The notes beneath the pieces are model-generated. The model saw only the letters and a program-made list of their open reading frames with translations. It ran no database searches and was not told the origin of the DNA. From CAYSLZ01 sp964547295 (lineage in GTDB: Bacteria > Patescibacteriota > Microgenomatia > UBA12405 > JAHJSD01): 13,080 nucleotides of DNA. Made by a program: the position numbers and the translations under genes. Shown piece by piece: positions 1 to 6,937 of the stretch; position 1 is the first letter of the stretch; every line of letters starts with the position of its first letter. The stretch spans positions 1 through 13,080 of the forward strand of contig CAZJMH010000020.1 of the NCBI GenBank assembly GCA_964547295.1, given 5' to 3'.

Positions 1-334
1 TTATTAGATCATGGATAGTAACCACAAAACTTTTGCGCCATAAAATAGGAGCGTTAAAGTGAGGAAAATGAACTAGGTCTGGCCCAAGTCGCATTAAAAT
101 TAATGGAATTTCTATTTGTTCAAATAGCGAATAATGCTTCGACCTAACTGGAATATATTTAAATTGATTGCCTAAATCGCTTTTGATTTCTTCCAACTTT
201 TTCCTTCTTACTAATAAATTTATTTGAAAATTGGAAATTGAAAATTGAAAATTCTTAAGTAAACATAAGATATACCTGCCAATACCAGCGTGCTCCAGCC
301 CATACATTCTGGCATCAAAAATAATTTTTTTCAT
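1..334 (-). CDS. GT4 family glycosyltransferase, N-terminal part (runs off left edge)
   Basis: The first 111 codons of a glycosyltransferase whose 3' part lies outside the window. It is predicted to transfer a sugar from a nucleotide donor in the cytoplasm during glycan assembly. The N-terminus reads MKKIIFDARMYG, followed by a HAGIGRY segment, the usual glycine-rich start of the GT4 acceptor domain. DLVHFPHFNAP at about residues 85-95 and TIHDL just before the edge match the two other GT4 proteins at 8408-9541 and 9567-10667. The donor-binding domain with its EX7E motif is not visible. The ATG at 334 overlaps the TGA of the upstream GT2 gene in an ATGA junction, which fixes the start. Residues 26-36 (NFQFSIFNFQ region) are low complexity because a 7-base tandem tract underlies them. 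Family is clear; sugar specificity cannot be told. Confidence 0.85.
   Translation of the reverse strand, partial: MKKIIFDARMYGLEHAGIGRYILCLLKNFQFSISNFQINLLVRRKKLEEIKSDLGNQFKYIPVRSKHYSLFEQIEIPLILMRLGPDLVHFPHFNAPILWRKSFVVTIHDLI
224..258 (+). repeat. Tandem 7-base tract, word TTGAAAA
   Basis: Units start at 224, 231, 238 and 245, the second being TTGGAAA, and a decayed fifth starts at 252. It lies inside the partial GT4 gene and codes the low-complexity residues NFQFSIFNFQ. Confidence 0.85.
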
Positions 335-1251
335 CTCAATTTATGAATTAAAACCCTGAAAAAACCTTTTATTTTAATTGCCTTTAAAGTAAAAAAAGTA
401 ACCCACCGAGGATATTTATTCTGGTAAAATTTTTTGTAAAATATTTCCATTGCCCGAATTGATTCTTCAGCTGCTTTAACCCGGGTTTTTTTATCTACCT
501 TAACTACGCCCATTTCTTTTGATTCTTTTCTCAGGCCGGAACTGGCTCCTTTATAATGGGTAACCAGCGGTTCGGGATAGAATATTACTTTCCAGCCGGC
601 TTGTTTAATCCGGTAAAAAAGATCTAAATCCTCGCCGTAGAAAAAATAGTTTTCATCCCAGCCGCCTAATTGATCAATTATTTTTTTTCTGGTTAATAAA
701 TAAGTCCCAAACCCAGCATCAATCTCATGGATTTTGTCCAAATCCTTATATAATTGATGATATTGGCCAAATAATCTGGTCTTTGGAAATAATTTTTCCA
801 ATCCTAAAAAGTAGGTTAATGATGCCCAGGGGGTGGGAAATCCACGGTGACAGTCAGGATCCATCCCGCCAGAAAATAAAATTGTTTTAGGCGTTAATGC
901 ACCGGCTTCAGGTTTTTTTTCCATGTAATCAAGAGTTTTTCTAAACGCTTTCGGCTCAACAACAGTATCTGAATTCAAAAATAATACATATTTTCCCTGA
1001 GCATATTTTAAGCCAACATTGTTTCCTCCAGAATAACCGATATTTTTCTTATTCAAAATTACTTTTAACTTTTCACTTTTAATCTTTAACTCTTCAAGGT
1101 ATTCCCTTGAACCGTCAGAAGAATTATTATCAACGACAATTACTTCCATGGCGTAATTCGCCAAGTCAGAATTTAAAACAGACTGTAAACAATTTTTTAA
1201 CAATTCTATGGTATTGTAGCTGAGAATAATAATAGATAAATCCACTTTCAT
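331..1251 (-). CDS. GT2 family glycosyltransferase (rhamnosyltransferase-like)
   Basis: A 306-residue inverting GT-A glycosyltransferase, probably adding one sugar to a lipid-linked glycan on the cytoplasmic face of the membrane. The N-terminus has LSIIILSYNT (residues 5-14) and VIVVDNNSSDGS (37-48), the nucleotide-binding start of GT2. The DxD-type metal site is in LFLNSDT (90-96). GEDLDLFYRIKQAGW (206-220) holds the ED-type catalytic-base region, and HYKGAS (232-237) is the His-containing motif seen in WbbL-like rhamnosyltransferases. There is no long C-terminal membrane domain; the end is basic (KAIKIKGFFRVLIHKLR) and may touch the membrane. Both ends overlap neighbours by four bases (ATGA), so it is translationally coupled in the minus-strand operon. 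The loop LKIKSEKLKV (56-65) is encoded by a 7-base tandem tract. Family assignment is firm; the sugar is unknown. Confidence 0.93.
   Translation of the reverse strand: MKVDLSIIILSYNTIELLKNCLQSVLNSDLANYAMEVIVVDNNSSDGSREYLEELKIKSEKLKVILNKKNIGYSGGNNVGLKYAQGKYVLFLNSDTVVEPKAFRKTLDYMEKKPEAGALTPKTILFSGGMDPDCHRGFPTPWASLTYFLGLEKLFPKTRLFGQYHQLYKDLDKIHEIDAGFGTYLLTRKKIIDQLGGWDENYFFYGEDLDLFYRIKQAGWKVIFYPEPLVTHYKGASSGLRKESKEMGVVKVDKKTRVKAAEESIRAMEIFYKKFYQNKYPRWVTFFTLKAIKIKGFFRVLIHKLR
1062..1096 (+). repeat. Tandem 7-base tract, word CTTTTAA
   Basis: Five units start at 1062, 1069, 1076, 1083 and 1090, with one or two changes in the later ones. The tract is in the GT2 gene at 331-1251, just before the strand KVILNKKN. 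Confidence 0.8.
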
Positions 1252-2444
1252 TTGATTTTTTTATAAATATTGAATAATTTCTTGGCACTATCCCGCCAAG
1301 AGTATTTATCTTTGATTAAATTACGCCCTGTTCGTCCAATTCTTTTTAACTCTTTTTTATTTTTAAGCAGTTCTACTGCCTTATCGGCTAATTTTGAAAA
1401 ATCATCGACAATAATAACTTCTTCATTGTTTCTGGCGTCAATACCTTCAATGCCAGAGGAAGTGGTTAAAATCGGCAGACCGCAAGCCATCGCTTCAAAA
1501 AATTTAGTTCTGCTTCCGCCGCCGCTTCTAATCGGGGCAACCAGCAGCCAGCTTCTAGAATAGACTTCTTGGGGATCATCAACTTCCCCATATTCAATGG
1601 TGGTGTCGTCCGATTTTACTAAGCCGGAAGATTCTAAAAACTCTTTTGAATACCTGCCGGCAATCTTTAATTTTGCTTCCGGCATCTGTTTTTTAATCCT
1701 AGGCCAAACATAATTAACTAGATTAACCACTCCTTCCTTGTTCTGCATCCATTTAAAATTAGCAACGCCGAATAAAATAGTTGGCTGTTGATATTTTTGA
1801 TAATTAGTTTCAGAAAGTAATTCTTTGTTAACTGCATTAGGAACAATTTTTGCTTTTCGGCCGGATTTTTCTTCCATTAATTTTTTATCGTCACTAGAAA
1901 CAGCAATTAAACAATCAGTTTTTTTCCAAAAATGAAATTCCCAAAATTTAAGCTTTAAGACATCAAACCAAAGCAAAGGTTTCACCAATAAGAATTTATT
2001 GGGCAGACTCTTAACGTAATGTTTATAAACAGCAAATTCAATAGTTTGGTCAACCAAAACCACAGGAATATCAGTTTTGGGAATATTCGGCATTAAATAA
2101 AAACACTCTACATGAACTAAATCATAATTTTCTTTTCGAAGTTCTTTATTAATAATTTGTTTTAATTCTGGCGAATAATAATTGCTAACTAAAAAAGGAT
2201 AAGGGCTGAAACCGGTAAATAAAATCTTTTTTAACTGCCAGGTTTTTCCTCTTTGAATGGTAATAACTCGTTTACAAAACTTTTTTAAATCTTTAATATA
2301 AGCCTTATTCTGATCAGGCAATATAAATGAAATTAAAGTAATCTCACATGTTTTTGATAAATGTTTAATTAGGTTAAATGACCTGGTTTGGCCGCCGGAA
2401 AATCCGGCGATAGGCAGATAGGGGGTTGTCATTAGAATTTTCAT
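1248..2444 (-). CDS. GT4 family glycosyltransferase
   Basis: A 398-residue GT-B glycosyltransferase. The N-terminus MKILMTTPYLPIAGFSGGQ with its glycine-rich loop (residues 14-18) is the acceptor domain. The C-terminal donor domain begins near residue 217 (TILFGVANFKWMQNKEGV) and holds KLKIAGR (258-264). The signature VAPIRSGGGSRTKFFEAMACG lies at about 302-322, with the Lys and Glu that contact the donor nucleotide sugar. The first Glu of the classical EX7E pair is replaced by the RSGGGSR loop, as in a subgroup of GT4 enzymes; this looks like subfamily character rather than decay. It overlaps the upstream GT39-type gene (ATGA at 2441-2444) and the downstream GT2 gene (ATGA at 1248-1251). Acceptor and sugar cannot be inferred. 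Confidence 0.92.
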   Translation of the reverse strand: MKILMTTPYLPIAGFSGGQTRSFNLIKHLSKTCEITLISFILPDQNKAYIKDLKKFCKRVITIQRGKTWQLKKILFTGFSPYPFLVSNYYSPELKQIINKELRKENYDLVHVECFYLMPNIPKTDIPVVLVDQTIEFAVYKHYVKSLPNKFLLVKPLLWFDVLKLKFWEFHFWKKTDCLIAVSSDDKKLMEEKSGRKAKIVPNAVNKELLSETNYQKYQQPTILFGVANFKWMQNKEGVVNLVNYVWPRIKKQMPEAKLKIAGRYSKEFLESSGLVKSDDTTIEYGEVDDPQEVYSRSWLLVAPIRSGGGSRTKFFEAMACGLPILTTSSGIEGIDARNNEEVIIVDDFSKLADKAVELLKNKKELKRIGRTGRNLIKDKYSWRDSAKKLFNIYKKIK

Positions 2445-3871
2445 TCTTTATCCTCACAGTTGCCTAAATCAATGATTATCCAATCTGAATTTTCATTCAA
2501 AACCCGACATTCTTGCCGCAATCTATTTGTTGTGGCGTCAAAATTTACACCAACATAATACTCCGCTCCCATATCAATCAGCTCTTCTATTGATTGGGTT
2601 ACTGCCGGCCATCCTCGGCGTTTGGTTTGATAAAGAAAAGCAGTGTCGCCCTGATATGGAGCAATTACTTTTGCCTTTTGAGGTAAAATTTCATCTGCTT
2701 TCTTGCCAGCAGCAATAATCTCCGGGTGGTTGATTTTATAAAATTCGCGGACCTGAAACCAGGAAAAACCAATACCAAAGAAAAGACTAGTAATTAGTAA
2801 TAGGTAGCTAGGGAGGATAAAAATATCTTTTGGAGGATGAAGAAGAAAATAGGCCCCTTTGGCGAGAAATACGGCGATTATTGGTAAACCAATAATTTGG
2901 TAATAATCGTGCTGAACATTGCCAGTGGCAAAAACAACAAAATAGATAAAAACTCCGGAGAGAAGAAAATAGAATAACCAATTGATTTTATTCTTAATTA
3001 TATTAATTAATCCTAGGCCGAAAGGAATCAGCCCCCAATATCCCAGAATAAGTTTGCCTAGCCGTTCGCCAAATAACCACCGCCACCAAGCCGGCCGAAA
3101 TCGAATTTGGTTGGAGTTAAGCAGCCATTGATTAGCCGGTATACCTTCTGGAAACTGGCGTATCCACAACCGCCAGCCGATTAATGGAATAATTATAATT
3201 AACCCGTAAATCGCAACTCGTAATAAGCTCTTAAAATTAAATTTTTTAATACCTATTGCTAAGTAGCCGGGTGCTAACAAAAACAGTCCATAAGGTTTGG
3301 TTAACAACGCCAACGCCCCAAAAAACAAACCGATAATATTTTGTAAATTGAAAATTGGTTTTTGTAATTTTTTTAGGAAGTATATGCTTCCTAAACTTAA
3401 AGCAATCATTAAATTATCCGGCAAGATAGTTCGAGAGTAAAAAATACTGAACGGCAAGAAAAGATAAAATCCAGCACTTAAAACTCCAATTAACCAGTTA
3501 ATTTCACTTTTGACAATCAAAAAAAGAAGATAAGCTGCAGCCAGGCTTGATAAAATTGATACTAATCTTCCTACTGCCTCAAATGAAAGCCAATTGCTGG
3601 CCAGTTGATAGGTTAAAGCGTGCAAGACGTTATAAACTGGGAACTCCACCATTCGGTAGCCTTCGGGATTTTGAAAACCAGACTGAATATTAGATAAGTC
3701 GTGATATTTTGGCCTTAATAAATCAAAATCCTGGTTGATGAATTCTCTGCTTACACTGGCGGTATCTGCCTGCCGAAATGAATGCCAATCCGCCAAAGGC
3801 GCATTGACCTTATACATCCTAACCGTAAATCCTAAAATAAAAATAGTTGCTAATACAAACTTTTTTATCAT
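2441..3871 (-). CDS. GT39/ArnT-like (PMT_2) integral membrane glycosyltransferase
   Basis: A 476-residue GT-C protein expected to move a sugar from a polyprenyl-phosphate donor to an extracytoplasmic acceptor. A first membrane segment (residues 3-20) leads into an outer loop with ADWHSFRQADTA (27-38), which carries the acidic residue expected at the catalytic site. EFPVYN (76-81) and YSRTILPDN (145-153) also match the dolichyl-phosphate-mannose mannosyltransferase-like superfamily. About ten hydrophobic segments follow. The C-terminal 80 residues (from about 395) are soluble and probably outside the membrane. It follows the ligase gene after a 24-base gap made of 7-base repeats, with no visible ribosome site, and overlaps the next gene by ATGA. 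It is a remote paralogue of the protein at 10844-12184. Substrate (protein, lipid or glycan) is unknown. Confidence 0.88.
   Translation of the reverse strand: MIKKFVLATIFILGFTVRMYKVNAPLADWHSFRQADTASVSREFINQDFDLLRPKYHDLSNIQSGFQNPEGYRMVEFPVYNVLHALTYQLASNWLSFEAVGRLVSILSSLAAAYLLFLIVKSEINWLIGVLSAGFYLFLPFSIFYSRTILPDNLMIALSLGSIYFLKKLQKPIFNLQNIIGLFFGALALLTKPYGLFLLAPGYLAIGIKKFNFKSLLRVAIYGLIIIIPLIGWRLWIRQFPEGIPANQWLLNSNQIRFRPAWWRWLFGERLGKLILGYWGLIPFGLGLINIIKNKINWLFYFLLSGVFIYFVVFATGNVQHDYYQIIGLPIIAVFLAKGAYFLLHPPKDIFILPSYLLLITSLFFGIGFSWFQVREFYKINHPEIIAAGKKADEILPQKAKVIAPYQGDTAFLYQTKRRGWPAVTQSIEELIDMGAEYYVGVNFDATTNRLRQECRVLNENSDWIIIDLGNCEDKE
2786..2813 (+). repeat. Tandem 7-base tract, word ATTAGTA
   Basis: Four units start at 2786, 2793, 2800 and 2807; the last two drift to ATAGGTA and GCTAGGG. 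It codes part of a membrane segment (YLLLITSL) of the GT39-type protein at 2441-3871. The word is the reverse complement of the one at 3875-3916. Confidence 0.7.
3341..3368 (+). repeat. Tandem 7-base tract, word TTGNAAA
   Basis: Four units start at 3341, 3348, 3355 and 3362, all beginning with TTG. It codes KLQKPIFNLQNI, a loop between membrane segments of the GT39-type protein at 2441-3871. Confidence 0.65.
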
Positions 3872-3874
3872 CTG

Positions 3875-3916
3875 TTACTAATTACTGATTACTATTTACC
3901 GTTTACTATTTACTAT
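3875..3916 (+). repeat. Tandem 7-base tract, word TTACTAT, at a gene junction
   Basis: Six units start at 3875, 3882, 3889, 3896, 3903 and 3910. The tract fills nearly all of the gap between two minus-strand genes, supplies the stop codon (3896-3898) and last codons of the ligase-like gene, and occupies the place where a ribosome site for the next gene would be expected. Confidence 0.9.
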
Positions 3917-5389
3917 TTTGTATCCTATACCCATTAACATCCAAAAATAAAAAGCCACCTTTGACGCCTCAAAGATATCAATATAAATAGCATTAGCTAG
4001 TATGCCAATAATAGCACCGATAAATCCAGCGGCATATTTCCAATTAAACGATTTGTTTTTAATTTTTTTCCCAAAAGTGAGCATTAAATGGACAATAACC
4101 AGCATGAAGCTGGCAAGGCCGATTATCCCAGTTTCGGCTAATAACCTTAGATAATCATTATCAGTTGCCAAGCCAAGAGAAGAATAACCGGTTCCAGTTA
4201 ACGGGTTTTTTAAAAATGCTCTGAATGCCCGCGGCCATTCAACTTCAAATCGTATATTTGACGACCTGGCCGCTGCTGCTGCTGCCTCTTCAGGAGTTGG
4301 CCAGGTTCTTAATTCCTTGACAATTTTTTCTTTTGGTTCAATAATCTGCTCTTTTTGGTCAATTTTTTCTTCAACAATTTCTTCTTCTCCATCTTCTTCT
4401 CCATCTTCTTCAGAAACTTCAGGTGTCGGATCAGGCTTTTCTCTTTTTAAAGAAATATTTTTTATTTGTTCATAAATTTTTTCCTGTTGGCCTTCTAATG
4501 TCTCGGTCAAATAAGCAACTTTCTTATCAATCAAATCATGTTTAGGTATATTAGTAACCAAACGGGCACTGAGCTCTTTTGAACTCATCCCAAAAAGCAA
4601 ACTAATAAACAAAACTACCACCAGCCATTTGATTTTGCCTAATAAAATTAATGTAGCTGAAATTGCCAATAAATATGAAATAAATGAAACTCTGGAAGCG
4701 GTTAAAATTAACAAATAAAGACCAAGTAATCCTAATATAAAGCTGATTGCCCGGTGCCACCATTTTTTAGTGTCCGCTACCACTGACGGCAAAAGCGCCA
4801 AAAAAATTACTAACCATCCAGCCAAATCATAATGACCACCAAAAGTTGAACTAATTCTTGTCCATTTATCTAAATAAAGAAGTTGTCCTTTAGCAAATTC
4901 TTCATTCATTGTCGAAATAACAGGCAGGTGCCAATATTTTTGGCCAAGACTAAAAATAAAGATTGCCAAAAAAGTCACCCCAACGACTAGTTTAATGTCC
5001 CGGATATCTTTCTTGTTATTTACTGCCTGATAACCGAGAAAAAACAAACTCATATATTCTATTCTCCGTAACCAATGGAATGTGGCTAGGTTAACTGAAA
5101 CCAAGCCGTTAATTCCAAAAGCGGCTAAGTTAGCAATTAAACCAGCCAGCCAATAAAAAAGAATTAGCTTAAAAACCCTTGACTTCAATAAAGGCAAACC
5201 TTTAATCAGCTGACTAATAAGGCAGATTAAAATTGCTCCGCCAACCAAAAAATCATCTATTCGGATGGCAACGTATGTTCCTTCTACTGGTTGAAATGGA
5301 AATTTTGGATAAATTGGAATAGCAAAAAGTAAAATTAATGTTGCTATTAATGGGGCTCGTTCCTTAAACCAAATTATAAGCTTGTCCAT
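3896..5389 (-). CDS. O-antigen ligase/polymerase-like membrane protein (Wzy/WaaL-type)
   Basis: A 497-residue multispanning protein that probably polymerises lipid-linked repeat units or ligates the finished glycan on the outer face. Around ten to twelve hydrophobic segments are visible. TASRVSFISYLLA (230-242) is the S/T-x-R type motif of this superfamily. The large outer loop ends in WPRAFRAFLKNPLTGTGYSS and then DNDYLRLLAETGIIG (410-424), the typical Wzy_C signature. Within the loop, residues about 319-355 form an acidic, repetitive insert (EEDGEEDGEEE) followed by a run of six alanines (369-374), which is unusual for the family. The ATG overlaps the upstream GT2 gene by 26 bases and has no clear Shine-Dalgarno site. 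The last codons are built from 7-base repeats. Ligase and polymerase roles cannot be separated by sequence alone. Confidence 0.88.
   Translation of the reverse strand: MDKLIIWFKERAPLIATLILLFAIPIYPKFPFQPVEGTYVAIRIDDFLVGGAILICLISQLIKGLPLLKSRVFKLILFYWLAGLIANLAAFGINGLVSVNLATFHWLRRIEYMSLFFLGYQAVNNKKDIRDIKLVVGVTFLAIFIFSLGQKYWHLPVISTMNEEFAKGQLLYLDKWTRISSTFGGHYDLAGWLVIFLALLPSVVADTKKWWHRAISFILGLLGLYLLILTASRVSFISYLLAISATLILLGKIKWLVVVLFISLLFGMSSKELSARLVTNIPKHDLIDKKVAYLTETLEGQQEKIYEQIKNISLKREKPDPTPEVSEEDGEEDGEEEIVEEKIDQKEQIIEPKEKIVKELRTWPTPEEAAAAAARSSNIRFEVEWPRAFRAFLKNPLTGTGYSSLGLATDNDYLRLLAETGIIGLASFMLVIVHLMLTFGKKIKNKSFNWKYAAGFIGAIIGILANAIYIDIFEASKVAFYFWMLMGIGYKIVNSKR
4380..4411 (+). repeat. Tandem 12-base repeat coding an acidic loop
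   Basis: The 12-base unit TCTTCTTCTCCA occurs at 4380 and 4392 and partly again at 4404. On the minus strand it codes the EEDG units in the outer loop of the ligase-like protein. A nearby run of GCA/GCG/GCC codons (4269-4286) codes six alanines. Confidence 0.85.
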
Positions 5390-6272
5390 AAGTATTTTTT
5401 AAATAATAATTATTAGTTATCAAACCTAAAAACCAGGCACAACCAGCTTTTAATTTTAGCATTATTCGAACCAAAAATAACTGCCATTTTGGTTTATGTT
5501 TCTGATAAAAATAAATTAGGCCTTGATAAATGTTTAGAATCGGTCCGGTCTTGCCGGTTTTTGAACTGCCGCCTTTTATATGAATAACCTTTGGCAGAGG
5601 GTGAAAAAATGTTTTATAGCCCTGGTTTTTAGCCCGATAACACCACTCAACTTCTTCCATATACATAAAGATATTTTCATCAAAACCGCCAATTTCATTA
5701 AAAACCTTTTTTCGGACCATCATAAATGCGCCCATAACCCAGTCAACAGGTATAATTTTATTTGGTGACTGCATTGACCAACCACCGGTTATAAAATCTA
5801 AAAATAACATTTTAAAGACCTGGAATAGGTTGGGAAAATTGCCAACGGATGGCTGATCAGAACCGTCAGGATTTAATAATTTACAGCCGACAATGTCAAC
5901 ATTTTTGTTCTTATCCATCCAGTCAATCGTTTTTACAATTGCTCCTTTTTTTGCTACCGTGTCACTGTTTAGCAGTAAAATATATTCACCCTGAGCTGCC
6001 TCAATCCCCTGATTATTCGCCTTGGCAAAGCCGAGGTTTTTTTTATTTTCAATTAATTTGATTTGAACATTAGAATTTGATTTTTTGAGCATTTTAACAA
6101 CTTCTATTGAGTTGTCAGTGCTTCCATTATCAACAACAATAATTTCAGTATTAAGCTTTTTGCCTTCAGCATTTAGCATTAGGCCTTGAGAAATCGACTT
6201 TAGGCAATTTCTCAACAGTTCTCTCGTATTCCAATTAACAATAATTATTGATAATTTTATTTTATTAGTCAT
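5364..6272 (-). CDS. GT2 family glycosyltransferase (rhamnosyltransferase-like)
   Basis: A 302-residue paralogue of the GT2 proteins at 331-1251 and at the right edge. The N-terminus LSIIIVNWNT (7-16) and IIVVDNGSTDNS (44-55) form the nucleotide site. NLGFAKANNQG (79-89) and LLNSDT (101-106) supply donor and metal contacts. MEEVEWCYRAKNQGY (205-219) is the acidic catalytic region, and HIKGGSS (231-237) is the His motif. The GAFMMVRKKVFNEIGGFDE segment preceding the acidic motif is standard for the family. Two loops carry 7-base tandem tracts: residues about 31-42 (LMLNAEGKKLNT) and 65-72 (SNSNVQIK). It overlaps the upstream unknown membrane protein gene by 8 bases and the ligase gene by 26. 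Substrate unknown. Confidence 0.93.
   Translation of the reverse strand: MTNKIKLSIIIVNWNTRELLRNCLKSISQGLMLNAEGKKLNTEIIVVDNGSTDNSIEVVKMLKKSNSNVQIKLIENKKNLGFAKANNQGIEAAQGEYILLLNSDTVAKKGAIVKTIDWMDKNKNVDIVGCKLLNPDGSDQPSVGNFPNLFQVFKMLFLDFITGGWSMQSPNKIIPVDWVMGAFMMVRKKVFNEIGGFDENIFMYMEEVEWCYRAKNQGYKTFFHPLPKVIHIKGGSSKTGKTGPILNIYQGLIYFYQKHKPKWQLFLVRIMLKLKAGCAWFLGLITNNYYLKNTYGQAYNLV
6061..6088 (+). repeat. Tandem 7-base tract, word ATTTGAA
   Basis: Four degenerate units start at 6061, 6068, 6075 and 6082. The tract codes SNSNVQI in the GT2 protein at 5364-6272, in the same loop as the tracts at 1062-1096 and 12951-12978 in the paralogues. Confidence 0.6.
6144..6185 (+). repeat. Tandem 7-base tract, word TTCAGCA
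   Basis: Six units start at 6144, 6151, 6158, 6165, 6172 and 6179, all opening with TT. The tract codes LMLNAEGKKLNT near the N-terminus of the GT2 protein at 5364-6272, just before IIVVDNGSTD. The same word recurs at 10893-10920. Confidence 0.8.
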
Positions 6273-6822
6273 TAATCGTTTTTAATTCCTTAACCGTTTC
6301 TTTGCCAATAAACCAGACCAGTCCCCAGGCCAGCCAGAAAATTCCGGTTCTGATAAAAACATTTGAGGGAAACCAGTAAAGTGTTGCTTTTGCCTGCCAA
6401 ATCTGTCCACCGGCTTTTAATTTATTTTTGGCCTTGGATTCCTCAGAAGTAAAAACATCTTTTTGCCAATCAAATCCATTAATAAATAATGATTCCCGAA
6501 AGGGGTGAACTAATTCTTCAAAATAATAAGTTTGAATTGTGTCTTTAATTACCCGTTTTGCATATTCTGGCCGATGATTTAATTTTAATGTTGGCAAGGG
6601 TATATTTAGAAAGCCAGAATGTGAAAAATAATCCTCATAAAAGCTGACAACTTCTTTTCTGTCTTTATTTGTAAAATAAGCTGACAAGTTTTCTATTTGA
6701 ACAGTGTCGCCAGGTTCAGTTGATTTTAAACCCCCGGGCAGACCTGGCGGAGGCAGTTTTGGCCCAGGCAGTAGCAAGTAAAAAGTAAATAAAATGCCAA
6801 TTGCCAGCCAAACTTTTTTCAT
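6265..6822 (-). CDS. Unrecognised membrane protein with two terminal anchors
   Basis: A 185-residue protein that I do not recognise. An N-terminal hydrophobic stretch (residues 4-19) looks like a signal anchor and is followed by a proline-rich linker (PGPKLPPPGLPGG, 19-31). A soluble segment from about 38 to 150 is rich in Tyr, Phe and charged residues (TNKDRKEVVSFYEDYF near 51-66, HPFRESLFINGF near 106-117). A second hydrophobic segment (153-172) precedes a short basic tail. This layout suggests a domain held outside the membrane by both ends. It lies directly upstream of, and overlaps, a GT2 gene followed by the ligase-like gene, so a helper role in glycan polymerisation or export is possible but is only guilt by association. 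The ATG at 6822 lacks a ribosome site and sits just after a promoter-like sequence. Confidence 0.8.
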   Translation of the reverse strand: MKKVWLAIGILFTFYLLLPGPKLPPPGLPGGLKSTEPGDTVQIENLSAYFTNKDRKEVVSFYEDYFSHSGFLNIPLPTLKLNHRPEYAKRVIKDTIQTYYFEELVHPFRESLFINGFDWQKDVFTSEESKAKNKLKAGGQIWQAKATLYWFPSNVFIRTGIFWLAWGLVWFIGKETVKELKTIND

Positions 6823-6831
6823 ATCTAATCA

Positions 6832-6859
6832 ATTTTACCATCAAATTTTCTCCCACCAA
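6832..6859 (-). promoter_or_regulatory. Candidate promoter for the left half of the minus-strand operon
   Basis: Read on the minus strand, TTGGTG (6859-6854) and TAAAAT (6837-6832) are separated by 16 bases, and a TG one base before the second box gives an extended -10. Transcription would begin only a few bases before the ATG at 6822, implying a leaderless or nearly leaderless message, in keeping with the missing Shine-Dalgarno site. The -35 box matches the consensus at only its first three bases. The call is tentative, but a promoter here would restore expression of genes separated from the upstream operon by the insert. Confidence 0.3.
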
Positions 6860-6862
6860 ACT

Positions 6863-6901
6863 CCCTCCCCTAATTACTACGATCGTAGCGCTAAGGGGAG
6901 G
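6863..6901 (+). repeat. Left copy of 39-base palindromic repeat flanking the PaaX/Cas2-like gene
   Basis: This copy matches 7737-7775 at 38 of 39 positions in the same orientation; the sole difference is C at 6869 versus G at 7743. It is an imperfect palindrome. Outer arms CCTCCCCT (6864-6871) and AGGGGAGG (6894-6901) pair perfectly over 8 bases. A 5-by-5 internal loop follows, and the centre is a perfect 12-base palindrome, CTACGATCGTAG (6877-6888). TAATTA (6871-6876) and AGCGCT (6887-6892) are smaller palindromes within it. No T-run follows on either strand, so it is not a normal intrinsic terminator. It lies 36 bases before the ATG of the enclosed gene. Confidence 0.93.
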
Positions 6902-6927
6902 ATACTTGTGTTGACCTTTTAGTTTTG

Positions 6928-6936
6928 TGGTATAAA
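6928..6936 (+). promoter_or_regulatory. Candidate extended -10 for the PaaX/Cas2-like gene
   Basis: TGGTATAAA at 6928-6936 fits an extended -10 box. TTGACC (6911-6916) lies upstream but only 14 bases away, too close for a standard -35. The box is one base before the ATG at 6938, so if it is used, transcription would start near 6943 and translation would more likely begin at the in-frame GTG at 6944, two codons later, as a leaderless message. The stretch lies between the left palindrome and the gene, so a protein bound at the palindrome could control it. Confidence 0.25.
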
Positions 6937-6937
6937 T

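Noticed and set aside
1270..1563. Plus-strand open frames such as 1270-1563, 5580-5768, 8195-8437, 8571-8864, 9601-9852 and 10450-10635 as genes.
   Set aside because: Each lies opposite a well-supported minus-strand gene, has no ribosome site that I can see and shows no recognisable protein features.
331..2443. A recoded TGA (glycine or tryptophan), known in some Patescibacteria and mycoplasmas.
   Set aside because: TGA ends several genes exactly at ATGA overlaps with the next start, so it is a normal stop.
6864..6901. The palindromes as intrinsic terminators.
   Set aside because: The stems are interrupted by an internal loop, and no run of T follows on either strand in either copy.
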